Part shown: piece after piece, positions 17,260-24,859 of the stretch | How the letters are laid out: the number at the start of each line of letters is the position of its first letter | How positions within the stretch are numbered: position 1 is the first letter of the stretch | Source: Emcibacter sp. | GTDB lineage: Bacteria; Pseudomonadota; Alphaproteobacteria; Sphingomonadales; Emcibacteraceae | Assembly (NCBI GenBank): GCA_021774875.1 | Contig: JAJFIP010000298.1 | Coordinates: 1-35,484, forward strand | Length of the DNA: 35,484 bases | Direction of reading: 5' to 3' | The notes under the pieces: model-generated | Databases searched by the model: none | What the model was told of the DNA's origin: nothing | Seen by the model: the letters and a program-made list of their open reading frames with translations, nothing else | Program-made: the position numbers and the translations under genes

Positions 17260-18177
17260 CTATTTCTTGGTTGTTGGTTCTGACGCGGCGATTTTTCTTC
17301 TTTTTTCTGCCAGATAAATTCCAGCTAAAATGAATGAGGCGGATACTATATATGTCGCTTTTAAGGGCTCATTCAGCCAAATATAGCCTGCTGCCATGCC
17401 CACAAGAGGAATCAGATAGGAGTTATAGGATACAAAGGTTGCTCCGGCCAGATGGGTCAGATGAAATAATATTAATGATGCTATTCCTGTTGCCACTATG
17501 CCCAGTATCAGAATGGAATATATGGCTGGTGCCGTGGGGTTGAGGGCCCATGGTTGCTCAAATATCAAGGCAAGGGGAATGGTGATCAAGGTCGCGCTGA
17601 TCAACATGGCAGAAGCTGTGCTAAGCGGGTCTTTATTTTTAAGTTTTTTGACCAGAACTCCGGCTAATGAATAGAAAAATGCAGTTGCCACTAACCCAGA
17701 TAGTGCCAGAAGCATTATTGGAGAACTATCCAATTCAGTCATAGTGCCGTAAAACAGACTTCCCACACCAACAAAACCGAAGACTATCCCAATTAATTTT
17801 TTTACGCTGAATTTTTCATCATGGGTCATATAATGGGCAAGGGTCATGGTAAAAAGTGGAGTCAAAGACATACATATGGCCGCCAGAGAGCTATGGACAT
17901 ATTGGATGCTCCAGTTCACCAGCAAAAAGGGAAGAATCGTACCTGTTACACCGACAATAGTACATTGAACCCATTCGGAAAGCTCACGGGGGAGTTTTAC
18001 ACCCATTTTCAAAGCAATGACGGTTATGACAATAGCCCCGATAGCGATGCGCAAGGCGGCAATGGTCAGCGGAGTTATGCTATCCAGTGAAATTTTGACA
18101 AACATGAACGCACTGCCCCAGAACAGGGCAAGTAGTATTAAGTAAATAAAATGACTTGGTGCTCTATTTTCAATCAT
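17260..18177 (-). CDS. EamA-family (DMT superfamily) inner-membrane transporter
   Basis: The protein has 305 residues with ten hydrophobic helices arranged as two EamA repeats. The first begins at LILLALFWGSAFMFVKIS, and the second after a short loop near residue 150 (SGLVATAFFYSLAGVLVKKL). The C-terminal LIPLVGMAAGYIWLNEPL is a standard DMT signature. These proteins export metabolites or amino acids, and substrate cannot be inferred. The start is ATG at 18177, only 22 bases from the divergent recX start, so the promoters must overlap. It is the gene upstream of the ceramide ligase on the same strand, with a 192 bp gap, so co-transcription is possible but not shown. Confidence 0.88.
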   Translation of the reverse strand: MIENRAPSHFIYLILLALFWGSAFMFVKISLDSITPLTIAALRIAIGAIVITVIALKMGVKLPRELSEWVQCTIVGVTGTILPFLLVNWSIQYVHSSLAAICMSLTPLFTMTLAHYMTHDEKFSVKKLIGIVFGFVGVGSLFYGTMTELDSSPIMLLALSGLVATAFFYSLAGVLVKKLKNKDPLSTASAMLISATLITIPLALIFEQPWALNPTAPAIYSILILGIVATGIASLILFHLTHLAGATFVSYNSYLIPLVGMAAGYIWLNEPLKATYIVSASFILAGIYLAEKRRKIAASEPTTKK

Positions 18178-18199
18178 GTGACTCTGATATTGTTTTATT

Positions 18200-18772
18200 A
18201 TGAAAAAAAGAAAATCTAAAAAAACTGCCCTGACAAGAGATTATCTGGTGCGAGCAACCTATAACTACCTGCAAAGATTTGCAACCACGGAAAAAAACCT
18301 TGCACAGATATTGGATCGCAAAGTCAGACGACGGTTACCTGATACTGATGAGCATGAGATATATTCACAGGCAAAGAGCTGGATTGAAGACATCGTTCAA
18401 AAGGCAGTACAACAAAATCTTGTCAATGACAGGCAGTTTGCCGAGGCCCGGGCGAAGTCACTGCTCCGTAGTGGTAATTCAAAGATAAAGATTGTTCAGA
18501 AATTAATGGCCAAAGGGGTCTCGGCTGACATAGTGGAGCAGGTCATGGGGAATTTATCGGAACAATATGAGGACATGGATTTTCTGGCTGCCATCAAATA
18601 TGCTCGGAAAAGAAGATTCGGTGCTTTCAGTACCCTCCATGACGGACAGGAGCTTGTGGAAAAGGAATTGGCCAGCATGTGCAGGGCAGGTTTTTCATAT
18701 GCCATTGCGGGCAGGGTTCTGAAAATGACAGGTGAAGAACTGGAGGAAGTCCTGTATCAGAAAAGTTATTAA
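18200..18772 (+). CDS. recX: RecX-family regulatory protein
   Basis: The protein has 190 residues, within the usual range. It is strongly basic at the N-terminus and almost all helical. The core has the RecX three-helix repeats: YNYLQRFATTEKNLAQIL, then a linker, VQQNLVNDRQFAEARAKSLL, then SKIKIVQKLMAKGVSADIVE, and a C-terminal repeat with AIKYARKRRFG. RecX binds RecA filaments and limits recombinase activity. There is no recA beside it. The start is ATG at 18200, 22 bases from the divergent EamA start. It is convergent with marR, 12 bases away. Confidence 0.88.
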   Translation: MKKRKSKKTALTRDYLVRATYNYLQRFATTEKNLAQILDRKVRRRLPDTDEHEIYSQAKSWIEDIVQKAVQQNLVNDRQFAEARAKSLLRSGNSKIKIVQKLMAKGVSADIVEQVMGNLSEQYEDMDFLAAIKYARKRRFGAFSTLHDGQELVEKELASMCRAGFSYAIAGRVLKMTGEELEEVLYQKSY

Positions 18773-18784
18773 TCATCGGGTTAT

Positions 18785-19231
18785 TCACCTTTTTTTTAGC
18801 AATTCCTGTAACTGGATCAGAAGTTCTGAAAGCTTTGCATGATTGTCCTTTCCCAGACCTTCAATCAGCGTATCTTCTAGCTTCTGGATTTCCCCCGTAT
18901 ATTTTTTTATGAATTTTTTGCCACTGGAGGTGATGGTCATGGTTTTTGATCGCCTGTCATTGCGGGCCGAGACCCTGTTGATCAAGTCATCTTTTTCAAA
19001 TTGCTTCAACACTGGCACCAGAGAGGAGCGATCAAGCCCCGCAGCTTTGGCAATCCGGCTTTGACTTTGCCCGGGATTATTGGCAATCAGTATCAGAATG
19101 GTGAAATGTCCGGGCAGGATACGTCCCCCCAGAACCTGTAAAAAAGTCTGGGCGGCCAGAGACTGTGCCTTGCGTAGTTCCAGGCCAACCATTTTATCCA
19201 GCATGCCATAGCTCAAATCATTATTTGTCAT
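18785..19231 (-). CDS. MarR-family transcriptional regulator
   Basis: The protein has 148 residues with the MarR winged-helix core: TILILIANNPGQSQSRIAKA, the recognition helix GLDRSSLVPVLKQFEKDDLI and the wing RVSARNDRRSKTMTITSSGK. N- and C-terminal helices form the dimer. It is divergent from the reductive-dehalogenase-like gene, and a perfect 16 bp palindrome lies between its promoter and its start, so it probably represses itself and perhaps the divergent gene. The start is ATG at 19231 with AGGTGA seven bases upstream. The ligand is unknown and may be a substrate of the neighbouring enzyme. Confidence 0.92.
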   Translation of the reverse strand: MTNNDLSYGMLDKMVGLELRKAQSLAAQTFLQVLGGRILPGHFTILILIANNPGQSQSRIAKAAGLDRSSLVPVLKQFEKDDLINRVSARNDRRSKTMTITSSGKKFIKKYTGEIQKLEDTLIEGLGKDNHAKLSELLIQLQELLKKR

Positions 19232-19241
19232 GTTATTTCAC

Positions 19242-19257
19242 CTATTTATATAAATAG
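19242..19257. promoter_or_regulatory. Perfect 16 bp palindrome, probable MarR operator
   Basis: CTATTTATATAAATAG is its own reverse complement. It lies 11 bases upstream of the marR start codon and just downstream of a perfect minus-strand -10 box (TATAAT, 19268-19273), at about +4 to +19 of the expected transcript. This is a classic place for autorepression. Size and dyad symmetry fit MarR operators. Confidence 0.6.
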
Positions 19258-19290
19258 AAGTAATGATATTATATTGTTACAGAAAATAGT

Positions 19291-19318
19291 TTGACATCAA
19301 ACATTATTTTGATATGCT
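19291..19318 (+). promoter_or_regulatory. Promoter of the dehalogenase-like gene with an overlapping dyad
   Basis: TTGACA (19291-19296) is followed after 16 bases by TATGCT (19313-19318), predicting a start of transcription near 19325. The spacer holds a second inverted repeat, ATCAAA-CATTAT-TTTGAT (19296-19313), which could be a further regulator site. Confidence 0.42.
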
Positions 19319-19393
19319 TGCACAATGATTTCCTACTGCTTGTGTATCAGAAGAATTGATATAAGATCAAGCATACCTGCAAAAGACTATTCC

Positions 19394-20590
19394 ATGACGG
19401 TAAAAAAATCTAATCTGAAAAATTATTTTAATTATGCCAGAGAAATTGATGACCTGACTGGCATCGAAGTACTTGATACATTTGAGAAATTCTGTCAAAG
19501 GGATGATGTTTTCTGCCGTGCCCGATGGGATGATGAGGTTTCCAGTCAAAAAACCAAAGATTTTTATCGGGGCTATTATATGCCCCATGCCAAGGCGCGT
19601 AAGTCGGATGGTTTTAGCCAGCGTGATTATGCCCTCAGAAATGCCGCATGGCATGTCTGCAATTTATTTCGGGAGCAGAAGGCAGGCCGCAGGGAAGGAT
19701 TTCAGGATCATTTTACTTCCCATGATGATGGCTGGCATGAACCCTATGCTTTTGAATCAGCCGCGCAGGCTACTGATGACATCCGGAAAGTCGCGGTTTT
19801 TTCCGGCGCGGATCTGGTGGGATTCTGTGCCTATGATGAGCGTTGGATGTATGACGGTATTTATGACACTAATGGTAAATCCAAGCCCATTGATATTCCT
19901 GATGACCTGACGGGTGTCATCGTCGTAGGTGAAGCCATGGATAAGGATCTTACGGCCACCGTTCCGTCCGCACTGGCCGGGTCGGCTACGGGCATGGGAT
20001 ATACCAATGACTGCGTGACATTGCTCACCATGGCGCAATATATCCGTAATCTGGGCTACCGGGCTTATGCCACCATGAATGACAGTGCGCTGGCCGTGCC
20101 GCTTGGTATTCAGGCGGGGCTTGGCGAAGGCGGACGCCATAGTTTGCTGATAACGCCGGAATTCGGGGCGCGGTTGCGTCTTGGTAAAATATTTACAGAT
20201 ATGCCATTGGTGTTTGACACGCCCATGAGTTTCGGGGTGAAGGAATTCTGCGAAATCTGTAACCGCTGTGCCAAAGGATGCCCGCCAAAAGCCATCAGTT
20301 TTGATGCGCCTTCTGATCATACCTTTAATCGCTCAAATCTGAAAGGCGTTGTCAAATGGTCCACTGACGCCGAGAAATGCTTTAAATTCTGGGTCAATCA
20401 GAATACAGATTGTTCCATCTGTATCCGGGTCTGCCCCTACAATAGGGATTACCGCAAATGGTATAACAGGGCGTGGCAATGGTTAGCCGGGGGGCGGGCA
20501 CGGAAAATAGCCCTGTGGCTGGATGATAAATTTGCTCAGCGGGCCAGAATGAAATCCGGCGACTGGTGGCAAAAGAAAAACATTGACTAG
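19394..20590 (+). CDS. Reductive-dehalogenase-like cobalamin/Fe-S protein, soluble
   Basis: The protein has 398 residues from ATG 19394. An upstream in-frame ATG at 19325 coincides with the predicted transcription start and adds residues that do not look coding, but neither start has a good ribosome site. The C-terminal half matches the RdhA family: a YTNDCVTLLTMAQYIRNLGY segment, AGLGEGGRHSLLITPEFGAR, then FTDMPL. Two ferredoxin-like clusters follow: CEICNRCAKGCP (C286, C289, C292, C296) and KCFKFW plus CSICIRVCP (C340, C343, C347). RdhA enzymes cleave carbon-halogen bonds with cobalamin. Unlike respiratory RdhA there is no Tat signal, and unlike the long NpRdhA type there is no fused flavin reductase. 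It may dehalogenate or perform another cobalamin reduction. The divergent MarR and the MFS gene behind it suggest an inducible catabolic module. Confidence 0.83.
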   Translation: MTVKKSNLKNYFNYAREIDDLTGIEVLDTFEKFCQRDDVFCRARWDDEVSSQKTKDFYRGYYMPHAKARKSDGFSQRDYALRNAAWHVCNLFREQKAGRREGFQDHFTSHDDGWHEPYAFESAAQATDDIRKVAVFSGADLVGFCAYDERWMYDGIYDTNGKSKPIDIPDDLTGVIVVGEAMDKDLTATVPSALAGSATGMGYTNDCVTLLTMAQYIRNLGYRAYATMNDSALAVPLGIQAGLGEGGRHSLLITPEFGARLRLGKIFTDMPLVFDTPMSFGVKEFCEICNRCAKGCPPKAISFDAPSDHTFNRSNLKGVVKWSTDAEKCFKFWVNQNTDCSICIRVCPYNRDYRKWYNRAWQWLAGGRARKIALWLDDKFAQRARMKSGDWWQKKNID

Positions 20591-20645
20591 GACTTAAATT
20601 AAGGGCCTATATCAGCTTTCAGATATTCAACTGGTAGTCCACCCA

Positions 20646-21848
20646 ATGACCGCAGCAGAAAAAAATAATGGGCCGAATAATCTGGTCGCTTTTAAGGTTG
20701 GCAGTGTCTATGGCGGGATTTTCATATATGTGGGGATAGCTTTGCCTTTTTGGGCATTATGGCTGGCACGAGTTGGGATGTCGCCCGGTGAAATAGGGTT
20801 TTTAATCGGTCTGCCGTCTTTTCTGAAAGTACTGGCATCACCTTTAATAGCCCAATTATGCGATAAATGGGGAACAGTGCGCAGACCTATGTTGGCGCTG
20901 ATGGCCCTTGCAACCCTGTTTTTTCTTGGCTATTTTTTCATTACCAGCTTTTCAGCTTTTGTCCTGATCACAATATTATTTTCCATAGCGTTTCATTCGG
21001 TGTCACCATTGATGGAAAGCTATGCGGTCAGGACATGCGATAAATATAATCTGCAATATGGTCGCGTGCGTTCTGCGGGCTCGGTGGTTTTTGTCATAAC
21101 GTCCGTTGTTTTCGGCAAATATCTTGATTATTTTGGCTATGACAATTTCCTGTATTTTTGCGTTGGCAGTCTGGTAATTACTTTTATTACCGTATTCCTG
21201 CTGCCAAGAGAGCGGCGAAAACCTGTCCCCTTTAGCACAGAAGAAGAGGCCGGAGACATATCACCGCTAAAGTTCCTGCTGACAAATACGAATTTTATTA
21301 TGTTTCTGGTGGTGCTGAGTCTGATCCAGATGAGTCATGGCTTTATCTATGTTCTGGGCAGCTATCATTGGGCATCACAGGGCATAGATAATGAAACCAT
21401 AGGGGCCTTGTGGAGCATTGGAGTCATTGCAGAAATAGTGGTATTTATTTTCGCCGGCAGGATTATCACCAGTTTTCGTCCCATGCATATGCTGGCCACC
21501 ATTGCGGCATTTGGTGTTGTGCGCTGGGTGGTTCTGGCAATGACAGCATCCCTGCCTTTGCTGTTTCTTGTCCAGACATTTCATGGTCTGACTTATGGGG
21601 CGTCTCATCTGGTCGCTATGTATTTTCTGTCAAGCCGGGTGCCGGATAAATATTTTACTACCGCCCAGTCGCTCTATAGTTCAGTGCCAATGGGACTTTC
21701 CCTTGGCTTGGTGATGCTTTTGTCAGGACCACTTTATAGTCTGTTTGGCGGTAAGACCTATTATTTCATGGCCGGCCTGTGTTTAATGGTATTGTTTATG
21801 GTCAGGTTCGTGCAGAGATTGCCAGAGCAGGCACCCGCAAAAAAATAA
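20646..21848 (+). CDS. Major facilitator transporter, HcaT/nucleoside-symporter-like
   Basis: The protein has 400 residues with about twelve membrane helices. The N-terminus (VYGGIFIYVGIALPFWALWL) and the segment GMSPGEIGFLIGLPSFLKVL, then ASPLIAQLCDKWG, resemble the MFS_1-like group that includes the 3-phenylpropionate transporter HcaT of E. coli. The conserved second-half segment HGLTYGASHLVAMYFLSSRV also fits. It follows the dehalogenase-like gene by 55 bases on the same strand, so it may import that enzyme's aromatic or halogenated substrate; this is inference. The start is ATG at 20646 with a weak ribosome site. Confidence 0.87.
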   Translation: MTAAEKNNGPNNLVAFKVGSVYGGIFIYVGIALPFWALWLARVGMSPGEIGFLIGLPSFLKVLASPLIAQLCDKWGTVRRPMLALMALATLFFLGYFFITSFSAFVLITILFSIAFHSVSPLMESYAVRTCDKYNLQYGRVRSAGSVVFVITSVVFGKYLDYFGYDNFLYFCVGSLVITFITVFLLPRERRKPVPFSTEEEAGDISPLKFLLTNTNFIMFLVVLSLIQMSHGFIYVLGSYHWASQGIDNETIGALWSIGVIAEIVVFIFAGRIITSFRPMHMLATIAAFGVVRWVVLAMTASLPLLFLVQTFHGLTYGASHLVAMYFLSSRVPDKYFTTAQSLYSSVPMGLSLGLVMLLSGPLYSLFGGKTYYFMAGLCLMVLFMVRFVQRLPEQAPAKK

Positions 21849-21931
21849 TCGCAGGATTTTGTGACATATACCGTATTACTATACATGGAGAGGGGTTTTT
21901 GAACATGAAACCTTATTTTTGGAGAATAGAA

Positions 21932-22477
21932 ATGAAGAAATTAACGCTTATTACATTGGCTTCAGTAGCGACCATGTCTTTTTCTGGTGCAGTTTTTGCT
22001 GAAGAAAAAGAAATTCATGTCATAAAAATGAAGGGCGACCATGATATGACCAAAATGATGGGGGATCATCGTATGATGCGAAAGAAGAATGCCCGCCACA
22101 TGATGCATCTATTGATGGATGCTGATAATGATGGTTCTGTCAGCTCACAGGAATTTAAGGATTTTCGGTCCAGGAATTTCTCAAAAGCAGATAAAAATGG
22201 CGATGGCAAACTTAATGCAGAAGAATTTGCCGAACTTGGCAAAATAAAGAAGGAATTGCACAAAAAAGCCAAGGAACTGGCCAAGCAGAAAAAAGCGCAA
22301 AAACATTTCAGCAAATTTGACGGGGATGGTGACGGCAATATTTCCAAGGCTGAATTTGATGCCAGAGGTGAGCGTAGTTTTATCCGTATGGATCATAATG
22401 ATGACGGGATATTAAATAAAAAAGATCGTCGCAAAAAAATGCATGTTATTAAAAAAATGAAAAAAATGGACCGATAA
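21932..22477 (+). CDS. Secreted EF-hand calcium-binding protein, Met/His/Lys-rich
   Basis: The protein has 181 residues from ATG 21932, preceded by GGAG at seven bases; earlier in-frame starts (21779, 21905) run into the MFS gene or lack a site. A signal peptide is clear, with cleavage likely after FSGAVFA (residue 23). A Met/His-rich stretch (residues 33-59, with DHDMTKMMGDHRMM) precedes four EF-hand loops starting at D63, D87, D130 and D154. The first three end in the canonical Glu at position 12; the fourth ends in Asp. A lysine-rich helix (106-124) and tail follow. It probably binds calcium in the periplasm, and the Met/His part could bind copper or another metal. A strong terminator lies just downstream. 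Confidence 0.86.
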   Translation: MKKLTLITLASVATMSFSGAVFAEEKEIHVIKMKGDHDMTKMMGDHRMMRKKNARHMMHLLMDADNDGSVSSQEFKDFRSRNFSKADKNGDGKLNAEEFAELGKIKKELHKKAKELAKQKKAQKHFSKFDGDGDGNISKAEFDARGERSFIRMDHNDDGILNKKDRRKKMHVIKKMKKMDR

Positions 22478-22522
22478 TCTTTGCTAATTTAGTTTACTGC
22501 TCTGGGCTATTATAGCCTGACT

Positions 22523-22550
22523 AGGTGGGAATTTATTCCCACCTTTTTTT
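22523..22550 (+). terminator. Rho-independent terminator after the EF-hand gene
   Basis: The arms AGGTGGGAA (22523-22531) and TTCCCACCT (22536-22544) form a perfect 9 bp stem with loop TTTA, followed by a run of seven T. It ends the EF-hand transcript and insulates dapA. A short dyad, GGCTAT-T-ATAGCC (22505-22517), lies just before it. Confidence 0.9.
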
Positions 22551-22592
22551 TATTAACACCCTGCGCCAACCATCCCTTTAAAAATTCATGAC

Positions 22593-22621
22593 TTGCAGTC
22601 CGCTTAAAGGCAGACTATTTT
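22593..22621 (+). promoter_or_regulatory. Candidate dapA promoter
   Basis: TTGCAG (22593-22598), a 17-base spacer and TATTTT (22616-22621) lie downstream of the terminator and 34 bases before the dapA start. dapA has its own ribosome site, AAGGAG, seven bases before the ATG. Two loose hexamers make this a moderate call. Confidence 0.38.
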
Positions 22622-22654
22622 GCCAGCATACGAGGATATTTAAGGAGCTATGTC

Positions 22655-23533
22655 ATGTTAAAAGGATCGATTACCGCCCTTGTCACCCCGTTCAGCAATG
22701 GACAGGTCGATGAAAAGGCTTTCCGTGCGTTGGTGAACTGGCAGATTGAGCAGGGAACTCATGGTCTGGTACCGTGCGGTACGACCGGAGAATCTCCGAC
22801 CCTTGACCATGACGAGCATCACCAGGTTACGGAAATCTGTATCGATGAAGCCAAGGGACGGGTGCCGGTCATTGCCGGATGCGGCTCTAACTCAACCAGT
22901 GAAGCCATAAGCCTGCTGCTTCATGCCAAAGCCGCTGGCGCCGATGCAGCTCTGATCGCCATGCCCTATTATAACAAGCCCAGTCAGGAAGGCCTGTATC
23001 AGCATTTTAAGGCTCTGAATGATGCCATCGAACTGCCGCTGGTGATTTATAACATCCCGTCCCGTTCGGTGGTGGATATGACCGTTGATACTATGGCGCG
23101 GTGTTTTTTCGAGCTGGATAATGTAATTGCACTCAAGGATGCCACGGGAAATATTGGCCGGGTCGCCTTGCAACGGGTGGCAATGGGCGAAAGATTTATC
23201 CAGCTTTCGGGCGAAGACCAGACCGCGCTTGGCTTTAATGTCCACGGCGGGGTTGGCTGCATATCTGTCGCCTCAAACATTGCGCCAAAACTGCTTTCCG
23301 ATTTCCAGAACTTCTGTCAGGAAGGTGATTTTAAAGCGGCACTGGCCATACAGGATAAGCTGACCGCCCTGCATCATACCCTGTTTATTGAGCCAAATCC
23401 TGGCCCGGTGAAATACGGTCTTGAGCTTCTCGGCAACTGTTCCGCAGAAATGCGTCTGCCCATGGTCGGGATCAGTGAAGAAACCAAAATGCTGGTCAAG
23501 GGTGCCATGGAAAAGGCCGGATTGCTGACGTGA
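22655..23533 (+). CDS. dapA: 4-hydroxy-tetrahydrodipicolinate synthase
   Basis: The protein has 292 residues, the family length. DapA condenses pyruvate with aspartate semialdehyde in the first committed step of lysine and diaminopimelate synthesis. It is a TIM barrel with the GTTGESPTL loop (residues 42-50, T43/T44 in the proton relay), Y106, the IYNIPSRSV segment (Y132, R137) and the Schiff-base lysine K161 in [10 protein letters not shown]. The start is ATG at 22655 behind AAGGAG. smpB follows after four bases on the same strand, a dapA-smpB pairing common in Alphaproteobacteria. Confidence 0.97.
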   Translation: MLKGSITALVTPFSNGQVDEKAFRALVNWQIEQGTHGLVPCGTTGESPTLDHDEHHQVTEICIDEAKGRVPVIAGCGSNSTSEAISLLLHAKAAGADAALIAMPYYNKPSQEGLYQHFKALNDAIELPLVIYNIPSRSVVDMTVDTMARCFFELDNVIALKDATGNIGRVALQRVAMGERFIQLSGEDQTALGFNVHGGVGCISVASNIAPKLLSDFQNFCQEGDFKAALAIQDKLTALHHTLFIEPNPGPVKYGLELLGNCSAEMRLPMVGISEETKMLVKGAMEKAGLLT

Positions 23534-23537
23534 GATA

Positions 23538-24026
23538 ATGGCAAAGTCAAAAGCTTCTGATAAATCAAAGTCTGCTCACCGTAACATCGCCCTTAATCGC
23601 AAGGCGCGGTATAATTACCATATTGAGGAGGATTTTGAGGCCGGCATTGTACTGACCGGAACCGAGGTTAAATCTCTGCGGGCTGGGGAAGCCAATATCA
23701 CCGATGCCTTTGCCGAGGCAAAAATGGGCGAGTTATTTCTGATCAATGCCTATATCAAGGAATATGAGATGGGCAATAGATATAACCACGAAGCCCGCCG
23801 TCCGCGCAAACTGCTCATGCACCGCCGCGAGGTCAACAAGATCGCCGCCGCCATCCAGCGCAAGGGCAAGACTTTGGTGGCACTAGCGCTCTATTTCAAT
23901 GACAAAAACCGGGTCAAGGTCAAGATCGGTCTGGCCGTCGGTAAAAAAGCCCACGACAAGCGGGCCACCGAAAAAGAACGCGACTGGAACCGGGAAAAGG
24001 GCCGGTTGTTGAAGGAAAATAGGTAG
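23538..24026 (+). CDS. smpB: tmRNA-binding protein SmpB
   Basis: The protein has 162 residues. SmpB carries tmRNA into stalled ribosomes for trans-translation. The OB-fold core is clear: NRKARYNYHIEEDFEAGIVL, then TGTEVKSLRAGEANITDAFA, the HEARRPRKLLMHRREVNKI segment and the C-terminal KKAHDKRATEKERDW tail that enters the mRNA channel. The start is ATG at 23538, four bases after the dapA stop, so the two are co-transcribed. No ssrA RNA is visible in the window. Confidence 0.97.
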   Translation: MAKSKASDKSKSAHRNIALNRKARYNYHIEEDFEAGIVLTGTEVKSLRAGEANITDAFAEAKMGELFLINAYIKEYEMGNRYNHEARRPRKLLMHRREVNKIAAAIQRKGKTLVALALYFNDKNRVKVKIGLAVGKKAHDKRATEKERDWNREKGRLLKENR

Positions 24027-24041
24027 GGGGGCAATCTTTTC

Positions 24042-24686
24042 TCACCCCCGCGCCAGACCATCTTTTTCCAGTTGAAAACACAGGCTGTCGATGCGGTCCT
24101 GGCCGAAGAATGGCTCGCCGTTATAAATGAAGGTGGGAACGCCGTGATGGCCGCATTTATCCTGTGCCTTCATATTATCTTCCAGTTCAGCCTTGTGGGA
24201 CATGGGGTCTGCGATGGCTGCTTCCATGTCAGCAAGGTCAAGACCTGCGCGGGTGCAAGCCTTTGTCATATGGTCGTCCTGATCCCAGTTTTTGGTGCCA
24301 CCAAAAATCATGGCTGAGACTTCGGCGGCAAAGGGCAGGCCGCAGCCCCGTCTTTCGGCTTCGATTCCCAGATAAATAAGACGATGGATATAGGGCTGCT
24401 CATCGGCAATTTTAAGCTCGGTCAGTTCCTGCACGATCGGGTCCGGTGATGGCCATTCATGGGGCAGACCAAGCATTTCAGCCCTTCGCTGCCAGTCGAG
24501 AATGATATACTGGATTTTTTTCATGTTAGCCATATTAAAGAAATCGGGGTCTCGGAGAGCCAGCGGTAATACGGGCTTTAGGTGAATATCAACATCATAT
24601 TTTCTTGCTACTTCCAAGGCCCCCGGTGTGGACAGATAGCTATAGGGGCTTCTGAATGAAAAATAGTAATCAATTTGGGCGGTCAT
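24042..24686 (-). CDS. DsbA-fold 2-hydroxychromene-2-carboxylate isomerase-like (GST kappa) protein
   Basis: The protein has 214 residues of the thioredoxin-fold group that includes NahD isomerase and GST kappa. The N-terminus YYFSFRSPYSYL carries the catalytic serine position of the family. The thioredoxin cis-proline loop is HGVPTF near residue 184, followed by GEPFFGQDRIDSL, the typical end motif. Characterised relatives isomerise a hydroxychromene carboxylate in naphthalene degradation using glutathione, but most members have unknown substrates and no ring-cleavage genes lie nearby. It is convergent with smpB. Confidence 0.85.
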   Translation of the reverse strand: MTAQIDYYFSFRSPYSYLSTPGALEVARKYDVDIHLKPVLPLALRDPDFFNMANMKKIQYIILDWQRRAEMLGLPHEWPSPDPIVQELTELKIADEQPYIHRLIYLGIEAERRGCGLPFAAEVSAMIFGGTKNWDQDDHMTKACTRAGLDLADMEAAIADPMSHKAELEDNMKAQDKCGHHGVPTFIYNGEPFFGQDRIDSLCFQLEKDGLARG

Positions 24687-24859
24687 AAATATTGTCTTTC
24701 TTTAGTGAATACTGAGAAGTTGCCTTAATATCAGCAGATTTTCCAATGATAGTATAATATTCCCCGGTGAGTCCATGTGGTGGTCAGAAAATAAAATAAT
24801 CTGTCAGGCTGATCATAATATATGGTCTGATTCACCTAAATGAAATTGAGGCGGCATTG

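Noticed and set aside
19325-19393. N-terminal extension of the dehalogenase-like protein from ATG 19325
   Set aside because: The predicted transcription start falls at this ATG and the added residues do not resemble the family; ATG 19394 is preferred, though not proven.
24026-24049. G-run and C-run between smpB and the isomerase gene as a terminator
   Set aside because: The five-base arms could pair, but there is no T tract on either side and the structure overlaps coding sequence.
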